Part shown: positions 13,206-22,059 of the stretch, piece by piece
How the letters are laid out: every line of letters begins with the position of its first letter
Numbering within the stretch: the first letter of the stretch is position 1
DNA from: Rickettsia sp. MEAM1 (Bemisia tabaci)
GTDB lineage: Bacteria > Pseudomonadota > Alphaproteobacteria > Rickettsiales > Rickettsiaceae
Length of the DNA: 64,000 nt
Direction: 5' to 3'
NCBI RefSeq assembly: GCF_002285905.1
Contig: NZ_CP016305.1
Coordinates: 868,001 to 932,000, forward strand
Made by a program: the position numbers and the translations under genes
The notes under the pieces: model-generated
What the model saw: only the letters and a program-made list of their open reading frames with translations
Database searches by the model: none
Told to the model about the DNA's origin: nothing

Positions 13206-13673
13206 GTGAAAACTTATTCTGCAAAACCATCGGAAATTGAAAAAAAATGGTGGGTTATAGACGCAAAAAATGTTGTACTTGGGAGACTTGCAAGTAGAGT
13301 TGCTAATATGCTTCGTGGTAAACATAAACCTAGCTTTACTCCTCATATGGATTGTGGTGATAATATAATCATAATCAATGCAGAGCATGTAACATTAACT
13401 GGTAAAAAAGCAAATCCTAAAGACGGGAAGATATATTATAGACATACCGGATTTCCAGGCGGTATTAAAGATACTACCGCAGGTAAAATTTTAAGTGGTA
13501 AACACCCTGAGCGAGTCATTAAAATGGCAGTTAAAAGAATGATTACAAGAAATGCTTTAGGTGCTAAGCAAATGAGTAATCTATATATTTATGCAAATAA
13601 TGAACATCCTCACGCAGGACAGCAGCCTGTAGTTTATGATTTTGCAAGCCAAAATCCAAAAAATAAGAAGTAA
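13206..13673 (+). CDS. rplM: 50S ribosomal protein L13
   Basis: Early-assembly 50S protein that binds 23S rRNA. 155 residues. Family signatures are [16 protein letters not shown] (about 15-30), [15 protein letters not shown] (about 39-53) and the [11 protein letters not shown] block. The predicted start is GTG at 13206, the only start that preserves the usual N-terminus ([14 protein letters not shown]). The conserved rplM-rpsI operon continues 6 bp downstream. Confidence 0.97.
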   Translation: MKTYSAKPSEIEKKWWVIDAKNVVLGRLASRVANMLRGKHKPSFTPHMDCGDNIIIINAEHVTLTGKKANPKDGKIYYRHTGFPGGIKDTTAGKILSGKHPERVIKMAVKRMITRNALGAKQMSNLYIYANNEHPHAGQQPVVYDFASQNPKNKK

Positions 13674-13679
13674 TCAACT

Positions 13680-14174
13680 ATGACAACGTTAAAGATTAAA
13701 ACAGACAAAGTAGAAAAGCCGCTAAATAAGGAAGCTTTAATTGTTGATAAACAAACAGTTAAAATTCCTAAAGAGAAAATGGATAACTCAGGTAGATTCT
13801 ATGCTACTGGTAAAAGAAAAAACGCTATAGCACGAGTTTGGCTTAAACCAGGAAAAGGGCAAGTAATTGTTAATAAAAAAAGTTTAGATCAATATTTTGC
13901 TTCTGAAACGCAAGTTAAAACTATATTGCAACCTTTTACTTTAACGAAGACTAATAATCAGTATGATATAGTTTGTACAGTTAGAGGTGGTGGTATTTCA
14001 GGACAGAAAGGTGCTATCTTACACGGTATATCTAAGGCATTAGCACAATCAGCTCCAGACTTTCATGCTGTTTTACGTAAAGGTGGCTTCTTAACACGTG
14101 ATTCTAGAGTAGTAGAGCGTAAGAAATACGGGCAACATAAAGCACGTAAGAAAACACAATTCTCTAAACGTTAA
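13680..14174 (+). CDS. rpsI: 30S ribosomal protein S9
   Basis: Decoding-site 30S protein whose C-terminal tail contacts P-site tRNA. 164 residues with an N-terminal extension of about 38 residues before the core ([21 protein letters not shown]). [10 protein letters not shown] and the basic tail KKTQFSKR at the very C-terminus are typical. Encoded directly after rplM in the standard two-gene operon. Confidence 0.97.
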   Translation: MTTLKIKTDKVEKPLNKEALIVDKQTVKIPKEKMDNSGRFYATGKRKNAIARVWLKPGKGQVIVNKKSLDQYFASETQVKTILQPFTLTKTNNQYDIVCTVRGGGISGQKGAILHGISKALAQSAPDFHAVLRKGGFLTRDSRVVERKKYGQHKARKKTQFSKR

Positions 14175-14209
14175 TTTATTGTTTTATTTCGTTTTCGTGT
14201 AGGTGAAGC

Positions 14210-14445
14210 ATTATTGCGTGGATCGAAAAACGCCCTCTGCGTCATCCGTGGCGGCATTGCTAGCGTAGATCAGTTTCCCCTGTCATCCCGTGATTTATTC
14301 ACGGGATCCAGTTAAAAATACTAATAAAATTAGTATTTTTATTATTTTCTGGATTGTTGCACTCACTTTGTTCGTTCGCAATGACGTTTCTTGAGCTATG
14401 CAACAAAGCAAGCCTTAAGCAGGAACGACATTGAAGCCATACAAT
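14210..14445. repeat. Nested RPE-like repeats
   Basis: A composite of several modules: 'attgcgtggatcgaaaaacgccct', 'gtcatcccgtgatttattcacgggatcc', 'aaaaatactaataaaattagtattttt', and 'ggattgttgcac...gcaatgacg'. The same succession is seen at 18975-19225, 40935-41065 and 46310-46490. No gene is visible between rpsI and the tRNA (14175-14566). Confidence 0.7.
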
Positions 14446-14566
14446 AACTAGGTGCAAGCTAACTAGATGATACCGAACACGCTTTTAGATTGGACGCAAT
14501 TAATACTAACTGAAGAACAATAAAATATCGCATTTACAGCAAAATCCACAATAAAAATACATCTTT

Positions 14567-14643
14567 GGCGGGGTAGCTCAGTTGGTTAGAGCGACGGAAT
14601 CATAATCCGTGTGTCGGGGGTTCAAATCCCTCCCTCGCTACCA
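14567..14643 (+). tRNA. tRNA with CAU anticodon, probably tRNA-Met (elongator)
   Basis: 77 nt cloverleaf: acceptor ggcgggg pairing with the 3' strand before discriminator A and encoded CCA. D-arm gctcagttggttagagc, anticodon stem cggaa/ttccg-like around loop tCATaa, and T-arm gggttcaaatccc. A CAU anticodon is shared by initiator Met, elongator Met and lysidine-modified tRNA-Ile2. The D-loop and the paired first base exclude the initiator. Elongator Met is more likely than Ile2, but this was not resolved. Confidence 0.93.
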
Positions 14644-14677
14644 TTTCTTTTTAAATTTTATAGTAAACTGAATAAAT

Positions 14678-14772
14678 ATACTCGTTTAATCTCTCAAAAT
14701 TGGCTGATTCGTCTTTGTAGCCCTTTCGGTACTCATGTAGTTTATCTACGCTCCGTTCTGATAGTTTCAGAA
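14678..14772. repeat. Partial RPE-like element cut by IS
   Basis: Has the 'atactcg..taat.tc.caaaattggct ... tacgctccg' features of the 2728/34353 family. It is interrupted at 14773 by the end of a partial IS6 copy, so its right arm is missing. Confidence 0.55.
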
Positions 14773-15072
14773 GGCACCGTCAAGTTAAGTAAATTAGTGT
14801 CACAAAGTACTATATTTTTAGATTTCAGACAGCAAGAAGTCTTTGAGTAGCTTCATCCCAAATGGATTTAGCGGACGCAAATGCAATTCTTTGCTCAGAT
14901 GCTGTTTTAGTATATCTTCCAACATTTACAGCAAATATATTTCTGACTTTTCCCATCAGTGATAATGTACATTGTGCTGAATTAGGATGCTTAAATTTAA
15001 TCAGTATCTTCTCTTTTCTCCTAGTTGGCTGATGGGCATTCTCAATCCGATTATTTAGTCTTTTATCGGTAC
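14773..15072 (-). mobile_element. IS6-family element, partial copy 2a (right-end 300 bp only)
   Basis: Starts with the terminal repeat ggcaccgtcaagttaag followed by taaattagtgtcac, the right end of the element read in reverse. It contains the last about 230 bases of the transposase gene on the minus strand, then stops at 'tatcggtac', where another copy (15073-15932) begins. The remaining about 560 bp of this copy are absent on the far side. Confidence 0.93.
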
Positions 15073-15932
15073 GGCACCGTCAAGTTAAGGGAGGTATAAA
15101 TTAAGTATTGAGCAATTACAGGGAATGATTTATAGAATAGCAGTAACAATTTATCCTAGATTTTACCGCTATGCATATTACTCAAGCCCCGAATAGACAT
15201 CGTTTTCCAGCAAGCATTATAGCCATACAGTATGGTTATATCATCGCTTTAATAATAGTTACCGAGATGTTCAAGAGCAGATGGCTTATCGAGGTATTAT
15301 ATTAAGTCATGAGACTGTAAGGTTTTGGTGTTATAAGTTTGTAGTTTATTTTCAAGATGTTATTAGTAAGAGAGAGCGAAAGCCAACTGATAAATGGCAT
15401 TTGGATGAGATGAATATCAAGATCAAAGGTGAAGTATTCATATTATGGAGAGCTGTTGACTCTGAGGGACATGAATTAGAAGTATTACTGCAGAAGCGTC
15501 GTAACAAGAAATCAGCTATTCGCTTTTTATCAAGATTATTGGGTAATTATCCATGTCCAAGGGTTATTGTGACTGATAAGCTAAAAAGCTACATTAAACC
15601 AGTTAGGTATATGTGTCCTAGGACTAAGCATCGTACCGATAAAAGACTAAATAATCGGATTGAGAATGCCCATCAGCCAACTAGGAGAAAAGAGAAGATA
15701 CTGATTAAATTTAAGCATCCTAATTCAGCACAATGTACATTATCACTGATGGGAAAAGTCAGAAATATATTTGCTGTAAATGTTGGAAGATATACTAAAA
15801 CAGCATCTGAGCAAAGAATTGCATTTGCGTCCGCTAAATCCATTTGGGATGAAGCTACTCAAAGACTTCTTGCTGTCTGAAATCTAAAAATATAGTACTT
15901 TGTGACACTAATTTACTTAACTTGACGGTGCC
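15073..15932 (+). mobile_element. IS6-family insertion sequence, copy 2b, inserted in copy 2a
   Basis: 860 bp with both 17 bp terminal repeats, in the opposite orientation to the IS fragment it abuts. The left flank is IS sequence (atcggtac) and the right flank is unrelated (taaaaatg). The expected target duplication and the rest of copy 2a have therefore been lost, as expected for an adjacent deletion by an IS6-type element. Confidence 0.94.
15171..15880 (+). pseudogene. IS6-family transposase, frameshifted (copy 2b)
   Basis: A one-base deletion near 15218 (cattatagcc instead of cattattagcc) breaks the frame at about residue 17. A 199-residue in-frame remnant starting at an internal ATG (15281) keeps all DDE residues but lacks the N-terminal helix-turn-helix region. 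It is probably inactive. Confidence 0.9.
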
Positions 15933-15949
15933 TAAAAATGCTATGTATT

Positions 15950-15999
15950 TTACTGGATTGCTTCGTCAAAACTTACAGTTTTTCCTCGCAATGACGTGA
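15950..15999. repeat. Half RPE-like repeat
   Basis: 'tggattgcttcgtcaaaacttacagtttttcctcgcaatgacg' module, the right half of the element type seen at 6954-7052. The left half is missing next to the IS junction. Confidence 0.55.
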
Positions 16000-16002
16000 G
16001 TG

Positions 16003-16040
16003 TATAAAAAAAGAGCCTTTAGGAAACTAAAGACTCTCTT
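16003..16040 (-). terminator. Rho-independent terminator of the Adr-like gene
   Basis: On the minus strand the stem AGAGtCTTTAG / CTAAAGgCTCT with a TTTC loop is followed by an uninterrupted T run. It lies 35 bp after the stop codon of the 252-residue Adr-like gene. Confidence 0.85.
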
Positions 16041-16074
16041 TTCTTGGATTTAGGGATTTAAAAGATGTAAAAAA

Positions 16075-16833
16075 TTACATATCAAATCTTAGACCAGCCA
16101 TTAAGTTATTACCTCTATAGCGTGTTCCACCAAAGCTTGCTGACTCACCATTCTTAGTAACAGTTTTAGTTTTTGTTTTACCGTAATCTATCCAGCTATA
16201 TACTAGCTCAGCTTTTACGCCTTGAGCTACTTCAAATGATGTTCCTAAAGATAATTGATAAGCAAAATTTGTTTTATTTTTAACATTTACTTTACCACTT
16301 TTATTAGCAGCGATAGCAGGATCAGCGTATGCATATGAAATTTTTTCTTTTACCATTGCAGCACCAATACCAGCACCAGCAAAAACTTTAAACATATTTA
16401 AGTCAACTACGTCAACATAACCATTTAATAAGAAGCTTACAATATTAGGTCTGTGTTTTACTGAAACTCTATTACCATTTTTATCATTTGCTGATTTTTT
16501 TAAATGATTACTTGTTACTAAACCAACTGTGAAATCAGTTCTTAGATTATCCATAATATAGTAACCTGCTCCGATTTCGCCAGTAAAGCCAGTGTTAGAC
16601 TTCACTTTTATGCCTGTAGGCTTATCTTTTTGGCTATCAAAAATTACAGCACCAGCATTTACTTTTAGATACCATAGATTTTCCATAGCTGATGCTGGCA
16701 TTGATGAATTCATAGCTGAATCAGTCATAGGGGCATTCATCACAACTCCTTCGCAAGGATCAGTAGCAGCAAATATTGCAGCTGAAGATAAAATAGCTGT
16801 ACTTGCAGCTGTTATTAAAAGTAATTTTTTCAT
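16075..16833 (-). CDS. Adr-type outer-membrane adhesin/porin (paralogue A)
   Basis: Outer-membrane beta-barrel of the rickettsial Adr1/Adr2 (OmpX/Opa-like) family, implicated in host-protein binding and adhesion (family knowledge). 252 residues. Signal peptide about 1-22 (AAIFA). A barrel of alternating strands begins at WYLKVNAGAV and closes with the terminal-Phe-type strand NNLMAGLRFDM. An inserted Met/Ser/Ala-rich segment (about 32-50) distinguishes it from its neighbour. Motifs shared with the adjacent paralogue include TGEIGAGYY, VFAGAGIGAAM and KAELVYSWI. Which is Adr1 and which Adr2 was not decided. It has its own terminator and lies about 145 bp after the paralogue. Confidence 0.88.
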   Translation of the reverse strand: MKKLLLITAASTAILSSAAIFAATDPCEGVVMNAPMTDSAMNSSMPASAMENLWYLKVNAGAVIFDSQKDKPTGIKVKSNTGFTGEIGAGYYIMDNLRTDFTVGLVTSNHLKKSANDKNGNRVSVKHRPNIVSFLLNGYVDVVDLNMFKVFAGAGIGAAMVKEKISYAYADPAIAANKSGKVNVKNKTNFAYQLSLGTSFEVAQGVKAELVYSWIDYGKTKTKTVTKNGESASFGGTRYRGNNLMAGLRFDM

Positions 16834-16907
16834 ATTATTAATATTCCTTAAATTATTTGTTAGTTATTAAAACTAAATTTTAGATAAGATTATTACCTAA
16901 ATCTAAT

Positions 16908-16958
16908 GAAAAATAGTTCCAAGTAATAGAAAAGTTATTTTAATTACTTGAAACTATT
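16908..16958 (-). terminator. Hairpin terminator between the two Adr-like genes
   Basis: On the minus strand AATAGTTtCAAGTAAT pairs with ATTACTTGgAACTATT (one mismatch), followed by TTTTTC. It lies about 20 bp after the stop of the upstream 225-residue Adr-like gene, so the two paralogues are probably separate transcripts. Confidence 0.75.
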
Positions 16959-16978
16959 AAATATCGCTTATTATTTGA

Positions 16979-17656
16979 TTATATATCAAATCTTAAACCT
17001 GCAGTTAGGTTATGGCTTTGATAACGTGTTCCTTTAACTTGCACATTTTGTCCTGCTTGATTTTTTACAGTCCCGCCTTTTGCCTTACCATCACTTATCC
17101 AGCTATAAGCTAACTCTGCTTTAACTCCATCAGAAATTTGTGAAGAAGCACCTAAAGTTAGTTTGTAAGCAAGGTTAGTTGTGTTTTTGCTTGAATAAGA
17201 ATTAGAAACAGTAACATTATTAATATTTTGAGAATATGAAACTTTTTCTTTCAGCATTGTAGCACCGATACCAGCACCAGCAAAAACATCAAACATCTCA
17301 AAATTAGATAGATCTACGTAACCATTAATAAGTAAACGTGTGATATTAGGCTTATGGCTTGATGAACGATTAACTCCATTGACATTACCAGACTTCTTTA
17401 ATTTACCACTGAATGTAGTACCTAAAGTTAAGTCAGCTCTGAAATTTTCTGCAACATAGTTACCAACACCGATATCACCAGTAAAAGCTGTATTAGATTT
17501 TAATTTAAGACCAGTTTGGCTGTCCTTTTCTTTATTGAACATTGCCGCACCAGCATCTACTCTTAAGTACCAGCTATCATTCCCGCAATCAGCGAATGAA
17601 AGGGCTGAAGATAAAACTGTTGCACTTGTAGCAGCTATTAAAAGTAATTTTTTCAT
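16979..17656 (-). CDS. Adr-type outer-membrane adhesin/porin (paralogue B)
   Basis: 225 residues with signal peptide about 1-22 (ALSFA) and a small beta-barrel. The barrel runs from WYLRVDAGAAMF to the C-terminal strand SHNLTAGLRFDI. Extensive similarity to the adjacent 252-residue protein (TGDIGVGNYV, VFAGAGIGATM, KAELAYSWISDGK) shows a tandem duplication, as known for adr1/adr2 in Rickettsia. The ATG is preceded by 'gaggtac' on the minus strand. The two proteins share periplasm-proximal turns but differ in the putative surface loops. Confidence 0.88.
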   Translation of the reverse strand: MKKLLLIAATSATVLSSALSFADCGNDSWYLRVDAGAAMFNKEKDSQTGLKLKSNTAFTGDIGVGNYVAENFRADLTLGTTFSGKLKKSGNVNGVNRSSSHKPNITRLLINGYVDLSNFEMFDVFAGAGIGATMLKEKVSYSQNINNVTVSNSYSSKNTTNLAYKLTLGASSQISDGVKAELAYSWISDGKAKGGTVKNQAGQNVQVKGTRYQSHNLTAGLRFDI

Positions 17657-17821
17657 TTTTAGTACCTCAATAATTTGAATTAATTAATAAAAAGCTATCT
17701 TTAGGGTTAGTATAACATACTATTATTAGTAGTGCTAGATTAATATATAATTTTAATAGATTAAGACAAGAACTTTAGATAAGTTTGTGACAAAATAGAC
17801 ACAAATAGATAATTAGCCCTT

Positions 17822-18145
17822 TTATACACCAATATATTTATTAAATTTATCTTTTTCATCTTTGAATTTGTCAGCATCTGGTAGAGCGGGTTTTTTCTTA
17901 GTAATAACTTGCCATTTCTCATGTTCTATAAAATGTTTTGCTCGCTCCACCCATTCAATTAATTCTGGTGATTCAGGTTTTATTGCATCTATTGGGCAGT
18001 CAGATACACATACCCCGCAATCTATACATTCATCTGGATTTATAACCAGCATAAACTCACCCTCATAAAAACAATCTACCGGACATACCTCAACGCAATC
18101 AGTATATTTACATTTCACACATTCATCAGTTACAACGTAGGTCAT
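17822..18145 (-). CDS. fdxA: Seven-iron ferredoxin
   Basis: Soluble electron carrier of the [3Fe-4S][4Fe-4S] type, 107 residues. Cys9-x7-Cys17 plus Cys50 fit the 3Fe cluster. Cys21, Cys40, Cys43 and Cys46 fit the 4Fe cluster. Cys25 matches the extra cysteine of Azotobacter ferredoxin I. The C-terminal extension of about 50 residues ([20 protein letters not shown]) is the usual FdxA tail. It lies downstream of ccmC on the same strand with a 121 bp gap containing a 45 bp duplicated segment. Confidence 0.94.
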   Translation of the reverse strand: MTYVVTDECVKCKYTDCVEVCPVDCFYEGEFMLVINPDECIDCGVCVSDCPIDAIKPESPELIEWVERAKHFIEHEKWQVITKKKPALPDADKFKDEKDKFNKYIGV

Positions 18146-18297
18146 TTTTTTATTTACTTTTAATTTTGTTTGTTAATATAACCTTAATTATAAACTACAA
18201 CTTATATATAAGCCAAGTTGGCAATTATGCAATAATTGGCAACTTGAGTTAGCGTAGGTCATTTTTTTATCGGTTTTTAATTTTGTTGATTAATATA
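18136..18297. repeat. 45 bp imperfect direct repeat around fdxA start and ccmC end
   Basis: Copies at 18136-18180 and 18253-18297 match at about 39 of 45 positions. The first covers the fdxA start codon and its upstream region. The second covers the last codons and stop of ccmC. Between them, 18215-18245 forms a hairpin with 14 bp arms (aagttg.caattat, one mismatch). Confidence 0.8.
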
Positions 18298-18959
18298 GAG
18301 GTTCTTAAAAATAATATTAACAAAAAATATAATATAAAACTTACAAACATTATCATTAAAGGTTTTAGCATTGATGAGTGAATGGTTGGCGATCCTAATC
18401 TTAAAACGCTAGCTGGCTGGTGCAGGCTATACCAAAGATTTACCGAAAATTTTATTATTGGTATGTTAATAAGCCCAATAAGAGCAATAATAGAAGCAGG
18501 GTTCTGGGCTTTTCTTATATCTTCTGCACTATTAACTATTATAATGTAGCTTAAATATAGTAGGAATAATATTAACATTGAAGTAAGCCGTGCATCCCAT
18601 ACCCACCATACTCCCCATATAGGCTTTCCCCATATGCTGCCGGTCACTAAGCTAATTAGAGTGAAAGTAGTCCCGATATAGCTAGCAGCTACCGCAAGCA
18701 AATATGACATAGTAGTTTTCCATACTAAATAGCTGAAGCTACACGCTGCCATAAAGACATAAATAGCGAGTGCCATCCAAGAGGCAGGCACATGAACATA
18801 CATAATACGTACGAATTCGCCTTGTTGATAGTCAGGCGGGGAAACTACTAGCCCTAAGTAAAGACCAATAGCCGATGTTAGAAAAGTCAATATTGCCAAT
18901 ATAGGAATTACTATTTTTGACAATTTATCAAAATAATGAGGATTTAGTAATTTAAACAT
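18267..18959 (-). CDS. ccmC: Heme exporter/chaperone CcmC
   Basis: Inner-membrane protein of cytochrome c maturation system I that loads heme onto CcmE. 230 residues, six predicted membrane helices. Diagnostic Trp-rich loop GKPIWGVWWVWDARL (about 111-125). Heme-axial histidines flank it: His56 in YVHVPASW and His180 in SLHQPASV. The other ccm genes are not in the window, in line with scattered ccm genes in Rickettsia. The C-terminal few residues fall within the duplicated 45 bp segment. Confidence 0.95.
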   Translation of the reverse strand: MFKLLNPHYFDKLSKIVIPILAILTFLTSAIGLYLGLVVSPPDYQQGEFVRIMYVHVPASWMALAIYVFMAACSFSYLVWKTTMSYLLAVAASYIGTTFTLISLVTGSIWGKPIWGVWWVWDARLTSMLILFLLYLSYIIIVNSAEDIRKAQNPASIIALIGLINIPIIKFSVNLWYSLHQPASVLRLGSPTIHSSMLKPLMIMFVSFILYFLLILFLRTSILINKIKNR

Positions 18960-18974
18960 AATGCATTTTGTAGG

Positions 18975-19225
18975 TTTTATTATATGGGTCTTAAAAAACG
19001 TTCAATACTGTTCCTAGCTGTAATAGGATTTGTTGCGTGGATCATTCTCCCCCCTGTCATCCCGTGATTTATTCACGGGATCCAGTTAAAAATACTAATA
19101 AAATTAGTATTTTTTATTATTTTCTGGATCTAGTTCCCAAGCCACGGTATGACTACCTTAGGGCGTTTTTCGGTCCACGCAAGCAAGCCTTAAGCAGGAA
19201 TGACATTTAAGCAACTAGATGACAC
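18975..19225. repeat. Nested RPE-like repeats
   Basis: Modules in order: 'ttgcgtggatcattctcccc', 'gtcatcccgtgatttattcacgggatcc', 'aatactaataaaattagtattttt', 'tggatctagttcccaagccacggtatgac', and 'gggcgtttttcggtccacgcaa'. The outer pair (gttgcgtggatc / gatccacgcaa-like) encloses inner palindromes. It fills the divergent gap between ccmC and polA (18960-19341), where no other gene is seen. Confidence 0.7.
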
Positions 19226-19341
19226 TAAGGGCATTTATAGAATATAGCAGAGATTAAAAAAAAGAGGAGTAAAATTCTTAAATTGAAATCACTGTCTTAA
19301 TTCATTATTATATTATCATTTATCTTTAATCCTCGTACAAA

Positions 19342-21945
19342 ATGACCAAGAAAAATACTTTACTGCTTATAGACGGATACGGATTTGTTTTCAGAGCCTA
19401 TTATGCACAACAGCGTTTAACTTCCCCAAAAGGTGAGCCTGTAGGAGCTCTTTATGGCTTCACATCAATGCTGCTAAAGCTACTTAACGACTTTAAGCCG
19501 AAGCATGCAGCAGTAGTATTTGACAGCGGCGGGAAAAATTTCCGTCATGAAATTTATCCTGAATATAAAGCTAATCGTCCACCACCGCCTGAGGATTTGA
19601 TCGCACAATTGCCATTAGTGCGTGATGTTGCAAGAAATTTAAACTTCCCAATTTTAGAAAAAAATGGTTTTGAAGCTGATGATATCATAGCAACTTTTGC
19701 AGCTAAAACCGCTTCTATTGGGGAAGAAGTAGTAGTCATATCTTACGATAAAGATTTACTGCAATTAATGAATGACAATGTAAAAATATATGATCCGCTA
19801 AAAGCCAAATATATTACAGAAGATAATGTTGTTGAAAAATTCGGCGTTACTTCTGATAAATTACGTGAGGTGATGGCTTTAATCGGTGATAAGTCGGATA
19901 ATATCCCTGGTGTACCGTCAATAGGACCAAAAACCGCAAGCAGCCTTATTACCCAGTTTGGTACAGTTGAGAATATCTTTAATTCCCTAGAGCAAGTTTC
20001 AAGCATAAAACAACGTGAGACGCTACAAAACTCAAAGGAAGCTGCTCTAATTTCATGGCAGTTAATTGGGCTGGATTATAATGTTGACATGGATTTTAAG
20101 CTAGATGCTTTGGAATGGTCGCCACCTGATCATAATAAATTAACAGAGTTTCTACATGAATATGGCTTTAAATCTTTGTGTAAAAGAGCAGAGAATTTAT
20201 TTGACATTAAAATTAGTGAACATAAAGAAGTAATAGAAGAAAAAGTATTAGAGATAAAAGAGATTGGTAATAAAGCTGAGCTTGAAGCTTTCGCTGAAAA
20301 GGCTAAAAAAGCAGGCATATTTGGCATATATTTGTTGCAGAATAAAGGAGCTAATATTGCGTTTATTTTATCCCTAAAAAGTCAAGCTTATATCATTAAA
20401 ATCTCAAATGAGGCTAATGATCTTTTTTCTTATAATTCTAAGGCTGATAATGAATGGTTTACAGATATTATTTTTAATTTACTAACTGACCAGTCAATAA
20501 AAAAAATCACTTATTCACTAAAATCTCTGCTGAAATTTTATGCTAGTAGGGCAGAGCAAATTATAGCAATCGAGGATTTAGAGCTAATGAATTATGCACT
20601 ATCCGCAGGTCTGCCGCAAAAGAATTTATTTGAAGCGTTAGAAATAGAAGAGGCAGCAAAAATAGTAGCTAATTTTACCGATCTTTATCAGCAAACTATA
20701 ATAGAGCTTAAGGATAACAAGGCTTTTAGAATTTATAAAGAAATCGACTTACCTGTTTGCTTTGTAATAGATAAAATGGAGAAAGCTGGCATAAAGGTGG
20801 ATGCGAATTATTTGAATCAATTATCTAGTGAATTTGGAGCAGAAATATTAAAGCTTGAGGAAGAAATTTTTGCTTTAAGCGGCACGAAGTTTAATATTGG
20901 TTCACCAAAACAATTAGGTGAAATTTTATTTGAAAAGATGCAATTACCATTCGGCAAAACTTCAGCTAAAGCAAATTCCTATTCAACGGGTGCTGAGATA
21001 CTCGAAAAGCTTAGCGAACAGGGTTATCCTATCGCTGATTTATTGCTAAGATGGCGTCAGCTTACCAAGCTAAAAAATACTTATACTGATAGTCTGCCAA
21101 AGCAAATAGATAATATAACTCGCCGGATTCATACCACTTTTTTGCAAACTTCCACTACTACAGGACGGCTTAGCTCACAAGAGCCTAATTTGCAAAATGT
21201 ACCTATTAGGTCGGGGGAGGGGAATAAAATCAGGCAAGCTTTTATTGCAGAGCAAGGCTATAAATTAATATCAGCGGATTACTCGCAAATAGAACTTAGA
21301 ATATTAAGCCATATCGCAGATATAAAGGCTTTAAAACAAGCATTTATTAATAAAGATGATATACATACTCAAACTGCTTGTCAGATCTTCAATTTACAAA
21401 AAGAGGAGTTAACTAGCGAACATAGACGTAAAGCAAAAGCTATAAATTTTGGCATCATTTACGGAATAAGTGCTTTTGGGCTTGCAAAGCAGCTAAATGT
21501 TAGTAATAGCGAAGCTGCTGAATATATCAAAAAATATTTTGCTGAATATAAAGGCGTACAGGAATATATGGAAGCGACTAAAAGCTTTGCTCAAGCAAAT
21601 GGATATGTTACTGATTTCTTCGGACGTAAATGTTTTGTGCCGCTAATTAATGATAAAAGACTCAAGCAATTTGCCGAGCGTGCCGCTATCAATGCCCCGA
21701 TTCAAGGAACTAATGCCGATATAATCAAAATAGCGATGACCCTACTTGATAGAGAAATAGAGAAGCGTAAACTCAAAACTAGGTTAGTGTTGCAAATTCA
21801 CGATGAGCTATTATTTGAAGCACCAATAGATGAAGTAGAAACGATAATGCCTATTATCAAGCAAATTATGGAAAATTCTACCAATATGGATGTACCAATT
21901 ATTACCGAAATTAGAGCTGGTAATAATTGGATGGAAATACATTAG
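19342..21945 (+). CDS. polA: DNA polymerase I
   Basis: Repair and Okazaki-fragment-processing polymerase, 867 residues. The 5'-nuclease domain (about 1-290) has [25 protein letters not shown] and YDKDLLQLM metal-site motifs. The polymerase domain (about 480-867) has motif [14 protein letters not shown] near 648, the O-helix [16 protein letters not shown] near 695 and motif [10 protein letters not shown] near 819. The middle 3'-5' exonuclease-like domain (about 300-460) lacks the catalytic acids: GIFGIYLLQ sits where E. coli has FAFDTETD, and the ExoII and ExoIII aspartates are not recognisable. Proofreading is therefore probably absent. It stands alone between RPE clusters. Confidence 0.95.
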   Translation: MTKKNTLLLIDGYGFVFRAYYAQQRLTSPKGEPVGALYGFTSMLLKLLNDFKPKHAAVVFDSGGKNFRHEIYPEYKANRPPPPEDLIAQLPLVRDVARNLNFPILEKNGFEADDIIATFAAKTASIGEEVVVISYDKDLLQLMNDNVKIYDPLKAKYITEDNVVEKFGVTSDKLREVMALIGDKSDNIPGVPSIGPKTASSLITQFGTVENIFNSLEQVSSIKQRETLQNSKEAALISWQLIGLDYNVDMDFKLDALEWSPPDHNKLTEFLHEYGFKSLCKRAENLFDIKISEHKEVIEEKVLEIKEIGNKAELEAFAEKAKKAGIFGIYLLQNKGANIAFILSLKSQAYIIKISNEANDLFSYNSKADNEWFTDIIFNLLTDQSIKKITYSLKSLLKFYASRAEQIIAIEDLELMNYALSAGLPQKNLFEALEIEEAAKIVANFTDLYQQTIIELKDNKAFRIYKEIDLPVCFVIDKMEKAGIKVDANYLNQLSSEFGAEILKLEEEIFALSGTKFNIGSPKQLGEILFEKMQLPFGKTSAKANSYSTGAEILEKLSEQGYPIADLLLRWRQLTKLKNTYTDSLPKQIDNITRRIHTTFLQTSTTTGRLSSQEPNLQNVPIRSGEGNKIRQAFIAEQGYKLISADYSQIELRILSHIADIKALKQAFINKDDIHTQTACQIFNLQKEELTSEHRRKAKAINFGIIYGISAFGLAKQLNVSNSEAAEYIKKYFAEYKGVQEYMEATKSFAQANGYVTDFFGRKCFVPLINDKRLKQFAERAAINAPIQGTNADIIKIAMTLLDREIEKRKLKTRLVLQIHDELLFEAPIDEVETIMPIIKQIMENSTNMDVPIITEIRAGNNWMEIH

Positions 21946-21964
21946 ATATAGTGATCCAGTTTTT

Positions 21965-22059
21965 CGTCATTGTGAGGAGAAACTGTAAGTTTTGTACGTG
22001 TGCAATCTCAGGATATTTGGTGAGATTGCCTCCGCCCTCTGCTTCGCATCTCCTCGCAA
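21965..22059. repeat. RPE-like repeat interrupted by IS6 copy 3
   Basis: Runs from cgtcattgtgaggagaaactg to cttcgcatctcctcgcaa and stops exactly where the IS begins. The expected continuation (tgac) is found instead at 31270, after IS6 copy 5. Confidence 0.7.

Noticed and set aside
14611-14850. 79-residue frame after the CAU tRNA
   Set aside because: It begins inside the tRNA, passes through a repeat and ends in an IS6 end; a chance frame.
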